Origin: Schistosoma haematobium
Lineage: Eukaryota > Platyhelminthes > Trematoda > Strigeidida > Schistosomatidae
Length of the DNA stretch: 64,000 bases
Direction: 5' to 3'
NCBI RefSeq assembly: GCF_000699445.3
Contig: NC_067201.1
Coordinates: forward strand, 22,572,533-22,636,532
Within the stretch, counting starts at the first letter, position 1; each line of letters begins with the position of its first letter. The translations under genes and the position numbers were made by a program. Positions 10,800 through 24,000 of this stretch are shown piece after piece. The notes beneath the pieces are model-generated. The model was not told the DNA's origin, made no database searches, and saw only the letters and a program-made list of their open reading frames with translations.

Positions 10800-13522
10800 G
10801 CTTTATTCAGTAGAATACTTTGGGTAAATTACAGAATTCTCAGCACAAAGTATTTCATTTCCTTATTTCTTCATCTATTCTCATGATAATTATTGAGTGA
10901 TCACTATTTGGATGTTGGTATTTCAGGAATCGACGTCTGAATAATGTTCATTCTTTTCAATGCATATTGGTATTCACCGAATGTTAATTAAAGTAATGAG
11001 ATTGCTGTAGTTAAGAATACGAAGATTTTTGGCGTGGTATCTGACTCCAGTTTGATTGTACAAATCTTAATGAGATATAAATCTTCAATTTAACTCCACC
11101 TGGAACCCCACTGTGGCTACTACTTGTCTCAGGCACCGGATAAAGGAGGAGGGTTGGGCATAGGGTTAGCGGCTCTATCCCATAGAAAACTAACTCTCCA
11201 AAAAAGCGCTAACCATTAAAACTAATTCAAGTAGGTATTGCCCAAGTTAATCCCGTTTGTATGACAGCGGCAATAAAAAGTCAAATACGGGTTGCGTTGA
11301 CTAACTGTATTTTAAGCACTCATTTATCTAGACAGACGTTCGGAATAAGAAGCGGGAACGTAAAGCAGAGTGGAGAAGGCGTCGGAGCCAACTCCATTTG
11401 ATCAAGCGAAACTCGATATTTACAGTCAGACGAAAATAAGTTATAGACATGTTATAACTAGGATATGCAATACATACGCATACACTTATAGAAAAACAGT
11501 CACGGTTACTAATTGAACAATTGACAATTGGTCTGAAAAGTATGAATACATCGGGCTGCCAAGAAGCTAAAATATCTCACGTAGGCTTGTCATAGTACTA
11601 GCCACTACGATATAACCACATGAGGAAAATCAGAATCCAGCACATAGATCCTACAAAGAGAGCTATACTATCATCATAAAGATATCTTTAAAAAACGTTA
11701 CAAACCTCAATTGATAATGTATTTGCAACGGTTAACATGTCAGTGTATCGAGAAACAAAAGCTATCGCCTAAACTAATGACACAAGTATTATTTACAACG
11801 ATAGTAGAACATCTGTGTTTGAATTTAACAATGAGTGTTAGCAATCGAAACGGATAATACTTATGTGTGTCACAAAGTGTGTTGAATCTTTTTCCTAAAA
11901 TAAGTAAAGTAAGGTTGACTACTCAATATTATCAAGTAGTATAATGTATAATACAAAAGATTATTGAATTGTAAGAAAAAAAAGTGGAATTTATACGTAG
12001 CGTTAACGGTTACCAATTTAAATCAACTGGTCTAAATGAATTGATAACGTTCTACTTCTATTGTGTTGAAATATGTACAAGGTTCTTAAGATTGGACAAA
12101 TCAATAATTTGAGTAACATCAGAAACAGATCGATGTAAATGCAAGTGATGATTTGTTTGTAACGTTGTGATATGGCTAAACAGATATCAAATGAACTATT
12201 AGTGGGTATGAGACAGTTATCCATCACTAACAATGAGATCAAGATTGTGTTGTATTGTGAACTGATCAAAGCTAGATATGTACACCATCGAATGACAGCT
12301 CATGGATCTAGAACTTAGATGTTCGGATGCAAAATCGGTGGTCCTAGGTTATATTCTGGGTTGCAATGTTATGGATGTGCATTGATAAGGAATCTCATAT
12401 TAAAACGAAGTGGTCGTACAGCGTTTCAAAGATTTATTGATAGTCTAGCTAAGACTTATTTGTAATTTAATCTGCCGAAATTTGAGTACCAATGAAAAAT
12501 ATATCTATGAAAACTTGTGACTCACTTAGTAAGTGTGACAATCAAATGAACATGATGATCCCAAATCATTTGCCAGAATAAACTGCGTGTATGATCAACT
12601 GGCGCTTGTGAAGCAATATATTTACAAGGTAACTGTCCACTGCTAACTATTGTACTTGAAATTCCTGGTATTTTACTTGGGATCCAACTAGCATTCATAT
12701 AATTGGATGGAATCCATTGTTCACTACCAATATCAGGCAGTCCTTGAGAGACATTGATAATGTCTTCATTCTGATTGGTATTTTCATCGTTATGCGTAAT
12801 AACTCCATTTTCTTTTGACTGATCAACTGAATTAATCTGTTCCGATTCAGGTAATATCAAGGCACTTGACAATTGCACATAATTTTGATCAACTGTTGTT
12901 AGGAGAAACAAGCAAAGCCAAGTGAGTATTAAGATATATTTGAAAAAATCCATACTGTATAAGTCATTGTTAATTGACGTTTTCTTAACTCAAATAAAGA
13001 TATTTTGTTGATATAGTGTGTGTTGTATGGTGCAGTTTGACTATTATTGTGAATATGTAAGGTATTCATATGACGATCATCTTCAGTTAATTGACACATT
13101 AACAATAAAGAGTAACGTATGAACCGCTTAAATTTGAACGAAATAAAACATACCGCAATTGAGATCTATACAGATCATCATGGAAAACCAGGAAGCATTG
13201 AACGTCCCTTTCGTCCTATTATGAGACACCTCAGCAGTACGCATCCACGAACCCACCTCGCGAGATCTGAACTCAGGACCTATCGATCTTCTAGGTTTCC
13301 CATAGTGGTCTAGCTTCAATCGACTCATGATCTCAACTAATGAAGTTAACATTCATTATCCTTATCCTCTTCATATTCGACCACATTTTTGCAAATCACT
13401 CTATACTACTTATTAATATTCAGTAGCTGAAGTCATTTCTAGTGACATTCAAATTTGTAGTGCTACGATATTTTTTGACTTTACATCAGCTGACAATATT
13501 TAGTTTATTTATCATTGTAATC

Positions 13523-13566
<44 letters not shown>

Positions 13567-16500
13567 GTGTATTTCCCATAACAATCCCCATGTTTCGATT
13601 TAATTCGTCTTCGACATAGTCATTACTTGTCAAGCTGTTCTATGTAACTGTGTATGGCCCTATTTTAAGGAAACACTTTTATCTTATTGTATACAAACTT
13701 AATAGATGCAATTTTCAATTGAAATTTATGATTTTTTTCAGATAACTTCATGAAAGAGAACTTTGTGTGAAACCAAGAGGTGCATAATACAGAAGTTGAG
13801 CGTTTAGAATTAGGTAAGGTTGGATAATTGAATAATTAAGTTTGAAATACCTGTTGACTGAAGTAGTTTCCATATGGATTACAAAACCTTATTTATCTAC
13901 TCTGATAATAAGTTGGATGAACTGTGGATTAATTGAAAGAAAGAGGTTCGACAGCGCTAACAACTGTTTATCAACCATCAAAATGAGAACTTTGAACACA
14001 GAGTTGTGGTAGTTGTTAAGTTCAAACAAAGATTCAATGAAAGCAAATGAAAGCTGGAAATGATTGTTACAAGAATTGAAAGAAAGTGATTATAATATTA
14101 AATACAATAAATAGAATTGGCTTCTGTATATACACAACAGATAAATTTGCGCTACACTATAGAAATTATTAAACATTAACACCATTGGATGCCGGATCAG
14201 TAATCTCAGGTTCGAGTCTCATATGTGGAATCGTGGATGCGCACTGCTGAAGAGTCCCATATCAGGACGAAATGGTGCTTTAAGGTTTACTATGGTGATC
14301 TACCTTAAATCGAATCGTGAATTCAGTTGCGAAACAATGTGTAAATGTTTAGCCAAAATTTTTGTAAATTGTTAGTATCCTATTTGACAGAGATTTGTTC
14401 ACTTCCTCTAAATTGATAGTATAAATTGGTATCACTATGGGGATTCGTGGCAGTTGTAGTATTTTCATTGTTGAATTCACGAGTCTATGTAAGCTAGACA
14501 ACCAATGAAAACCTGGAAGCATTGGACAGCAATCTTTCCCTAATATGGGAATTTTCAGCTATGCACATCCAGTCACGCACTCAGAAATCAAACTCAGAAC
14601 TTTCAGTAACGCGCACGAAGACTTAACTTCAAGATTAGTGAGCCGGTATCCAACGGTGTCAATCCTTAACTTCAGTTGATCCATGATCATGTGCAGCTAT
14701 CCATCAATTATATGAGGTGGATAACTGTTTCACACCTGACATGGATTGGACTCCACTGGTCCTATACTACGACTTGATAGCCATCCAGTGCTTCCAGGTC
14801 TTCAGTGGTGGTCTACCTTAAGTCGAATCATGAATTCAACTGTGAAAGTATAGATTGTAACTTAGTTTCTGTCCAACTATTTTGAAGAAACATTTTTCTA
14901 TTGACTGTTCCATAGACTATCTTATCGACATGATAGAAGTCTCGCAATTTGGAATTTGTAAACAATGATTAATTACAACGTATTTTAGTCAAACTGTATA
15001 ATTTGATATCACGATTTTACGAATGTAGCTCATATATAGAATGAATTACACAAGGGGTAATGTAATAATTAGAAAAAAGCTTACAAGGTAAAAGATTACG
15101 ATACTTATTACGAAGACGATTTTCTGGACGTTGACCAATGGCACATGTAAGATGTTTCGCTTGTTCTTGTCTATATGAATGAATATTCAATGACTAAAAG
15201 GTGATTTTTTTGAACAAACAAAAAATCCGTATTCAATAAACAAACAAATATATACATTAATGACAATAACTATTTATCAGAGATAATTACTGATACATCA
15301 TTGTTCTAAGTGAGTAAAGGATGAATCCATGAAGTGGGTTTGGTCCTATTTAGGACTCGTCAACTGGATGTAAATGTATCATAGAACTGATGTTTACTTC
15401 AGGACACGAACTCAGTACTGTTCGCTCCAAACGTCACTTAACTACTGAGTCCACTACGTCACTGATTTGTGCAATGGGATGAAGTTTCATTCATATTTTT
15501 ATCGGTTATTTGAATCTTCCGATTGATTTTAAGGTCTGTAATTGATCAGTCTTATTTTGGCACCAACTCTGAGTATTATATAAACTTATGTGAATTTACT
15601 TCGGTTATTCATTAACTCACATGGAATCCTCAAGGCCAACGGAAGAGAGGAAGAACAAAGAACACATTACGCTGAGAAATGGAGACAGACATGAGAAGAA
15701 TGAAAAACAATTGGATAGAACTAAAAAGAAAGGCCCAGTACAGAGTGGGATGGAGACTGCTCGTCGGCAGCCTATGCTCCATTGGGAGTAACAGGAGTAA
15801 GTAAGTAAGTAAGTAAGTATTCATTAACTCCGAAGAAATGGTTTACATTTAGTTACGAAACGTTAGATATACAAATTTCCCACTCATTGGGATATAACGA
15901 AAATAGTACATAAGAAAGTATAATGTAGCACGATGATAATCCAATCCTGTTGGCGATAAGTATCTCATTGTCGATATGTTTGAACTCTACCTTTCAAGAT
16001 ATTTCGCCAGACCATGAACATAATTGAAGTGAGTTATCAGCGAACTAACTGCTATAGTTTATTAGGATAGGGATTTATGAAGATAATTGAATGTTTTACA
16101 GAGTTGATACTTTCAGTTCAGCGATGTAGAGGCTGAAATTTGAAGAGATAGACTGAAGATTTTTGGTAAAGTTCACTGTGCAATTGTGGATACGAACCAC
16201 TGAGGAGTCTTCTGCCAAGATGAAACAACTTTATAGCGTTTCATAGTTTTTAATAAAACTAAGAAATATTGACTAATGGCTAGATCTAATCGTCTTAAAA
16301 AAGGTTTGAATTAAACTAATTACAAGTTAACTCTGTTATTTAAAAATCAAATATAATGATTTAACATGAACGGAACGTCTTTTCATTTACCTTGAATTCT
16401 TCTCTTAAACTATTCCTATTCTTTTCAGACCAATTCATGAAGTCGTGAATGTTTATCGGATCTGGTTGTCTGAAATAGAAAAAAACCCCAGTGAAAAAGA

Positions 16501-19500
16501 AACATTTAATGAATTGTTAATGTTGCATATCAGTTATATATAATAAGTTATATAATATACCCTTGTGGGCCAGGGTAATTTTACATTGGTTTTTAGGAGA
16601 ACCAGACACCATCCGGATTTTCACATGACAACCCAAACAGTACAGCTCAACCCCGTTTAGCAGGAGAGCCAGACACCACCCAGGCTTAAATTTTATAAAC
16701 CGAGCAGTACAGCTCAATCCCGCTTCACAGGAGAACCAGACACCATATAGGCTTTAACGCTACAATCTGAATAGTACAACTCAATCCTGTGGCGCAACCA
16801 CACAGGTACCAAGCACCCTGGTGGACCATTAGCACCAATCATATACACATGCACATTACGTGTATAGTTATCGCGATCAATGGTCACGTGAATCAATTAT
16901 GCACAGCACGAACAGGCCAAAGTTGACCTATTCCGCTTACACGACAGTTAAACTCGTTAATGTTAGCAATGGCAACATGCCTTACAATGTCCCAATGACA
17001 ATGGTCCTCGGGAAAACTGAAAAGTAACCAACAGTATGAATGAAATCGGTTAACCAGCAAACCAATTTGTGCATGAACAGTAAGCAAAACTTGCCAAAGA
17101 AATGCTGAACCATCCACAATACCAATGACGAACCTCCAGCCTCATATGAGACCTTTAGCTCTACATAGCCATATAGCTTACACATCAATCAATCTTTATG
17201 GTTCACGTATTAACTTGCTTTGAAATGGATTTCCGAAGGTTCTTGTGAAATATTTTAGAATAAAGTGGAATCACATTAAGTTCATAATCGAATAGAAAAA
17301 TAACCGATAGATGTTGTTCTTAATTGGTCTGGGCGAACAATGTCCTCTGAAGGGCATGAAGTTCCTGGGTTTAATGTTATTTAAAGCAGTGTTTAATTAC
17401 TACGTTTGTTAGTTTACGTTACCAGCTGCATTTAGTCAGGGTTCCACTAATGCCAGCATGAGACTCTTCAATATTTGGCATACACGATTTGTATCCAAGA
17501 CACTAAGAGCTTGGATTTTAGAACAATCAAACGGTATCCAGTAGTTTAGATTTAAGATTTTGATGAATGTACAGTTTGATGATGGCATCTCCCATTGCTA
17601 CTGGTAAGTAAACGACTCATAGTCGACAATTTTGGACTCGATTGATCTGAACATCTCACTAGGACATCAGTAATTAACAATCAAAATTAGTATTTAGAAC
17701 TTCGTCTGGAGCCCTTTTGAAGCTACTGTTGGTCGCAATCGTGGATGAAGGAGGAGGATTGGGCATGGTGTTAGCAACCCCATCCTTTAGAAACCTAACT
17801 CGCTAAAAAAATATTAACTAGAAAAAAAAACAAATGGTTATAACTGGCACAGGTATTTGCGAAGATTGTTGAATTGAATAGTTTGATCCTCAGTCGACTA
17901 TAGGGTTCAGATCTCAGAGGAGTCTCATACTAGAATATGACATCAGTTCAGTTCTTCCCAGTATTCTAAAAACATTCCGTATAATAAACGATAAAATTCA
18001 ACAGTTTGCAACAACTGAGATTCCATTTGTAGTGAAAATGAAATTATTAGTTAATAATTGATACAAATTAACTTACCGAGGAATTTTTAAGGGAATAACT
18101 GGGGATTTGTACTCTTCACGTAATTCATATCCATCTTCTTCGTCTTCACTGGAAAAATATGAAACATGATTTAAGCTTACCAAAAGTTCAAATAATAATT
18201 TCATCATAAATACTATTACTACTAACAAAAGTATTAGTAGTGTCAACAGTATACTGTCAAGAATTGACCATTGAGGAATAACTCACAGAAAGCATAATCT
18301 TGACAGAAATTTTATTAAAATAGAAGTGAAAAGCTTCTCGTTCAATCCCATAGTGGCCTCGCGTTGCTGAAAAATTCCAAACCCTGACATTACAGTTATC
18401 CGATGCACTTTGATTCACAACGATTCTGACTATAAAGTGTCAATCTCTGTGATGAAGTTTAATCTTAGATTGTGTTCATATAGCAGATCCAGTTAAAGTT
18501 TTTATTCAATATATTCAATTTACACCGGTGAAGTTCGATCTTCCCTCTACTTTTGAGAGAAAACTATTCAAATCCAAGCTAACAACAGTCTCAACAACGT
18601 TCTCAAAATGTCTCAAGTACGTCCATCGCTTTCCCCTCTAGAGAAATGTTAGTAGAACTGGTGGTGGAAGTATACGTTAATAACCAACTAATCAGTATTG
18701 AGATACCAGCTATTAGACGTTTGAGATTCTAAACCGGAAAGCGGATAGTCTATAACACATTACCGGTGAAGTTGAACCTATCAATATTTAGCTATTAAGA
18801 AGCTTCAAGTTGATATATCTGGGATCAATGAAGAATAGACACCGTGACTTATAAATCTTTCACAATAAGGCAAATATCGTCGAGGTTTAAAATCAAAGAC
18901 CTAAGTGGACAAGCGAAAAAATGGTGGAAATATATACATCTACATAACCGTCTTTAATCTTCCCTAAAGTTCTGTATCGGAAAAAAACGATCTCAAGTTG
19001 AACTTTTACAAACAATGATTAACATCGTCAACTTATGGAAAATAATCCTGAACAACGGCAATACGTGGCCATAGTTGACTAGGTGTTCCAGGATTGAACT
19101 GTTGAATGACTTTCTTTCTCCGATACCCATGCCGGCAAGGGATCTGATTTTTCCGGTATGATAACTCCAAAGTTTGTAAAACAAATGTATCACTCTCTCT
19201 TTAATACACATTTGAATATCGAACTTTTCCCCATACGTATTTGTTTTCCATGTAACCGGCTGTTCGAGTTGATATCAGAAAAAAGTTCAGTTGTCATTAT
19301 GGGGTTATGGAGATCACTGAATTTTGATGAAGTCGTGAACTGATCTAAGTCACACCACTAGTGAAAACCTAAAAGTACTGGGCGGCCGTCTCGTCCCTCA
19401 GTGGTGAATATCTAGGACCTTAAACGTGTGGATAAAACCTAGTACCAGTGGATCTAAAATGTGTTAGGTGTGAAGCTGTGACCCAACAAATACAATTGAA

Positions 19501-20980
19501 GATGGTTGCGTGATCCCGATTAGTTTATGTTAGACACTAACACCACTGGATACCGCTCATTAGTCTTTAAGTTATGTGTTCGCGCGCGAGATTGAGAGTC
19601 TTGGGTTCGATTTCTGAGTGTAGGATCGTGGATGTACACTGCTGAGAAGTCGCATACTAGGACGAGATCGCCGTCCAGTACTTCCAGGTTTTCAATAAAA
19701 CCTTTAACTATATGGAAATGCAGTATGCTATAGACCAACACAAAACATCTATAGGTAATTATCCTTATCTAGATTTAACGTAATTTTAATAGGAAATAAT
19801 TCAATCAACTAAGCACATACCAATATTCAACAGTATGTAGTCCAATGAATTTTGTCTGATTTAGACGATTTCTCTTAATAATAAACACAATGAATATTGT
19901 TATTGAAGTAAACAAGAGTAATAATATAAGACAACTGACAATAAACACGATATAAATTGTTCCCAATAGATTTGACGACATTAATTCATCTACGAATGCA
20001 ATACAAAAACAAACAATGTATGTATATGTGTGTGAAAAATTAGCTTTAGTAAATTGTATACGAAGTTACTTTAATATTTAGTGACGTGGTGTTGAAGTTA
20101 GTCATCTGGATATCCTGCTTGATCCCACTTTCAAGCAAGTTGATACTTGTCAGAAAGATCTGGCATTCTTTTTGAGATTCAAATTAGCGTCATTCAGTTC
20201 GAAAGTTCGAGATATCCTATGTAAAGTGTTAGAGCCATAACTAGCCCACCGTACGACTGAGATATTTGCATAAATTCATTACTGTATAGTGATCAATGTC
20301 GGCTATCTTCAACCGCTTTAAGTCGTAACATGATGGACACTATGTGATTACGTTATGTGATTACGTTTCAACTTGGCCGTTAGAATTCGATCATAATCTA
20401 ATAGTCCGGCACTGTACATGTTTCATCTATTGACTGAACCAATACTATAAGATATTCAGTTTACATGATTCAAGTTATATGAATTTGATCATCTTCAAGG
20501 CGAGACTGTGATTTACGGACGAGCCAATCAGAAGCGTTTGAGGGATTTCAAGGTCACGGCGCTAAATTCAGTACTTAATGCTAACGTACGATCAGTTCAC
20601 AGCGGATTTTATACAAAACGTGATAATTGAAAGGCTACAACAAATAAAACGACGAAACTATAATTTGTGGACGACTCAACCAGGTATAAGATAATAGATC
20701 TTGGATTTTAGCGTGAAAGTCTTTCATCCATTTGGCTAAATAGAGTCTTGGCATTATAACTGATATCAGTTCGTGATGAAAACCCGATATATAATTCCTA
20801 CTTAAGGCAAATTATGACAATTATTGAGAACTGGATAATAAAAGCAGCAGTAACACTGGTTTTAGCTACATTATCATGGCTTCAGAGGCCGACTATTCTG
20901 TAGCCATATGGATGATTTCCTCTGCTGCATGCATTACGATTTTAGAACCTCTGAACCATCTTCTAACCTTCACAAGTTTC

Positions 20981-21027
<47 letters not shown>

Positions 21028-21036
21028 TTATTATTA

Positions 21037-21086
<50 letters not shown>

Positions 21087-24000
21087 ATCTTTATTCAATA
21101 TTATATTTTGGTACAATATAGAATTCTCATTACAGGATATTTCAACAAGTTTCTTTTGCAAATTGAAGGAGGAATGGGTGAAAAAAGATCTGAATCTGTA
21201 CAACTTTTCAAATTAGAGACATGGTTAAGAATACAGGTTATTGATTAGGTTAACTCTAACAACCTGTTCGTCACAGAGTATATTTGCTAGGTAAGATATT
21301 ACAGAACTTTTATACTTTTGCTTGCGTGCATGGATTTTAATGTAATTACGTCACGTTCTACCAGAAGATATACAAGGAGAAAGGAGAGTGAAGGGGATGG
21401 TTAGTATCTGATAAAATAACACCTGCTAGGAGTTTGCATGATTTTAGATGTCTATGCACAACCATATTAATTATGACCTCAAAAGATTCACGGCATATCG
21501 TGCTAACTGCCTTCAGCACTTTCCGCAATACAGCAAAGTCTTTTCTCAAAAGCCTGGGAAAGAATGATGGAGAACAGTAAAGAATAATAGGTAATATGCA
21601 ATAATTGACAAATTGTAAGAGTAAATGACGAGTAATCCCAAGAGCATGCAATCTCTTTATGTAGTAGGTCAGACGGAAAACCTTCTTCGATAACAATAAA
21701 ACGTGATAAGACCAAGAGAGATCAGAGGAAAATGTAACACCAGGATAATTGACCTTCAACACTGAGTTTATCAAAGAGTCTCCAATGGCACAAGCATTAT
21801 GGGATCTCAAAATGATGTTTAGATGCCGCTCATGTCCCATGCTAAAGTTAACAGCTTGACATTTACACGGATTAAGTATGAGACTGTTTCTATGGGATGT
21901 AAAGAGGAAAAGATAGGCATACATACAATGAGATCATCCACATAATTCATAAAAGTATTTACTGTGGAAGATGCAGATCATGCAGAAAAAAAAGAGAAAA
22001 GAAGAGATGCAAGAACAGTTCCTTGTGGTACACAGTCATGAGACAGTAGAGACTCTGAACACTTTGCTCCAGATACATATATGGCTGACGACTTTTAAAA
22101 AGTGAGGAATCACGCGTCTTGGATTCCCTACTGTTAAATTTAGTCCATTTATTCAAAAGAAAGCATATGATAAATCAGACCACGTATAACATTTTCAAGC
22201 AAGATTTTTATTAGTATCATCAGATTTCGCTGTATTGATTAAATGGTTGTATAATCCACTAATTGATATTTGTGGGCGTATCATTCAAAATTAAGTAGGA
22301 CTGTAGTATGGATCCAGGATCATCAAAGCATCCTTCAAAACAAAGGAGGAGGGAAAAACGATGAATGTTATCCAATCTTATGCACCCACCAATGATAGCA
22401 ACAACGAAAATAACGATCAGTTCTATGAGAGGCTGCAATCAATCATAGAGAAGTGTACAAGAAAGGACCTCACCATCCTGATTGGGAGAACTAAACGCCA
22501 AAGTCTGAATGAACAGCATCGTATATGAAGATATCATGAGCAGCATACACAGTCCTTCCTATAGATGTAACACCACCAGCAGTCGAAGAAATCAGGATGG
22601 CCATAAGACAAATCAAGAGTGGGAAAGCATCAGGATCAGACGATATATTAGCTGAAGCTCTGATGTCAGCCATAGAAGCAACTGCAATCATGCTCCACGT
22701 ACTATTCAGGAAGATCTAGGAGGAAGAACAAGTGGGCGGCCTATACTTCTCGACGATGAGTAACAGGCGTAAGTAAGTAAGTTAGTAAGTAAGCAGTATG
22801 GGACTCAGGAAGCACGAAAGCTAACATCCCTGACAGAGTTTAAACTCAGATTATTCAGGTCTCGTGACGAATAGTTGTCCATTAAAACTACAAGATCTGC
22901 GTCTCATGGTATATTGATCTGTTAGGAATTCAACATACAGACTGGCAATAACTTTTCCATAAAAAACCTTTAACTAAAAGGGTTATTATTTAAATGAATA
23001 ACTATTCAACTACTTACTATTTATTCTCCATTCATGCTTAATTGAATAAATAACATCATTTGCCGTGACCGAATATACAATAACATATCCACTATGCTGT
23101 GAATCAACAGTCTTTGAAGAAGACGACGATATTGTTGTTGTTGTTGTTGTTGTTGATGATGATGATGGCAATGATGATGGTGACGAAACACTTTGATTCA
23201 ATGAATATAAATCTCGTTTTACAATAATAGATCTATGTGAATATTTAGAATTCATTATTGATATTATAGGATTGATTATGTAATAATAATAATCAAATTT
23301 GTATATTGTTTCATTGTATGCAATTTGATTGAATTCATTTAGTTGTAATGTATTTAATTTCATTTGTAAATTATCTATAGCTGATAATAAACTATTTTGA
23401 TTAGTTAGATCATGAAATAGATTGTATTGTATAGAATAAGTATTCAATGTAGGTTGATATGGGTTCCCGTCTAATTTACAGATATCAATTAATTTTCTTA
23501 ATTTTTCCAAAACATTCGGATGAACATTTCGCTAGAATGATGAATAAACAGAAGCGAAATCATTGATGAGAAAAGAAAAACAAAGAAGGATGGATGGACT
23601 CAATACATAAGTTGATAACATGATTATGTTTAAAGCAAACAACATTGGGTTTGAGTCCCGGAGTGACACATCAAGTCCAGGATGCAAGTACATCCAACCG
23701 ATGAGTCCTGAAATAGGATGAAACGCATGTCATGTATTTCACTGCTAGCCACTATCCATCTTCGCTTATGAAGCAATATTCAGGCAATCCATAAACAGTT
23801 ATTTTATTATAAGCAAAAGTGGATGGACTTAGTAGATATGTGGATAACATGATGGTGTTTAAAGCAAACGGTATTGGGTATTGAGTCCTGGAGTGACATA
23901 TCAACTCTAAGATGCAAGTACATCAAACCGATAAGTCCCGAAGTAGGATGAAAAGCGTGTCTTGTCTTCCACTGCTAGCCACTGTTCATAATGCTTGTGA

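Noticed and set aside
12522..12953. Open frame with an ATG and hydrophobic N-terminus, suggesting a secreted PTP-like protein
   Set aside because: The first 20 residues are the intron's acceptor tract. Splicing at 12892 joins exon 16 in frame and restores the family motif, so this is an internal exon.
20876..21216. Overlapping open frames with poly-Tyr, poly-Leu or poly-Asn
   Set aside because: Produced by the (ATT)n microsatellite in an intron; no protein features outside it.
23640..23760. Active hammerhead ribozyme
   Set aside because: Core position 4 is changed (ccgatgag) and stem I is weak; kept only as a relic.
23590..23995. CRISPR-like direct repeats
   Set aside because: Two long SINE units in tandem in a eukaryotic intron; no short regular repeat and spacer structure anywhere in the window.
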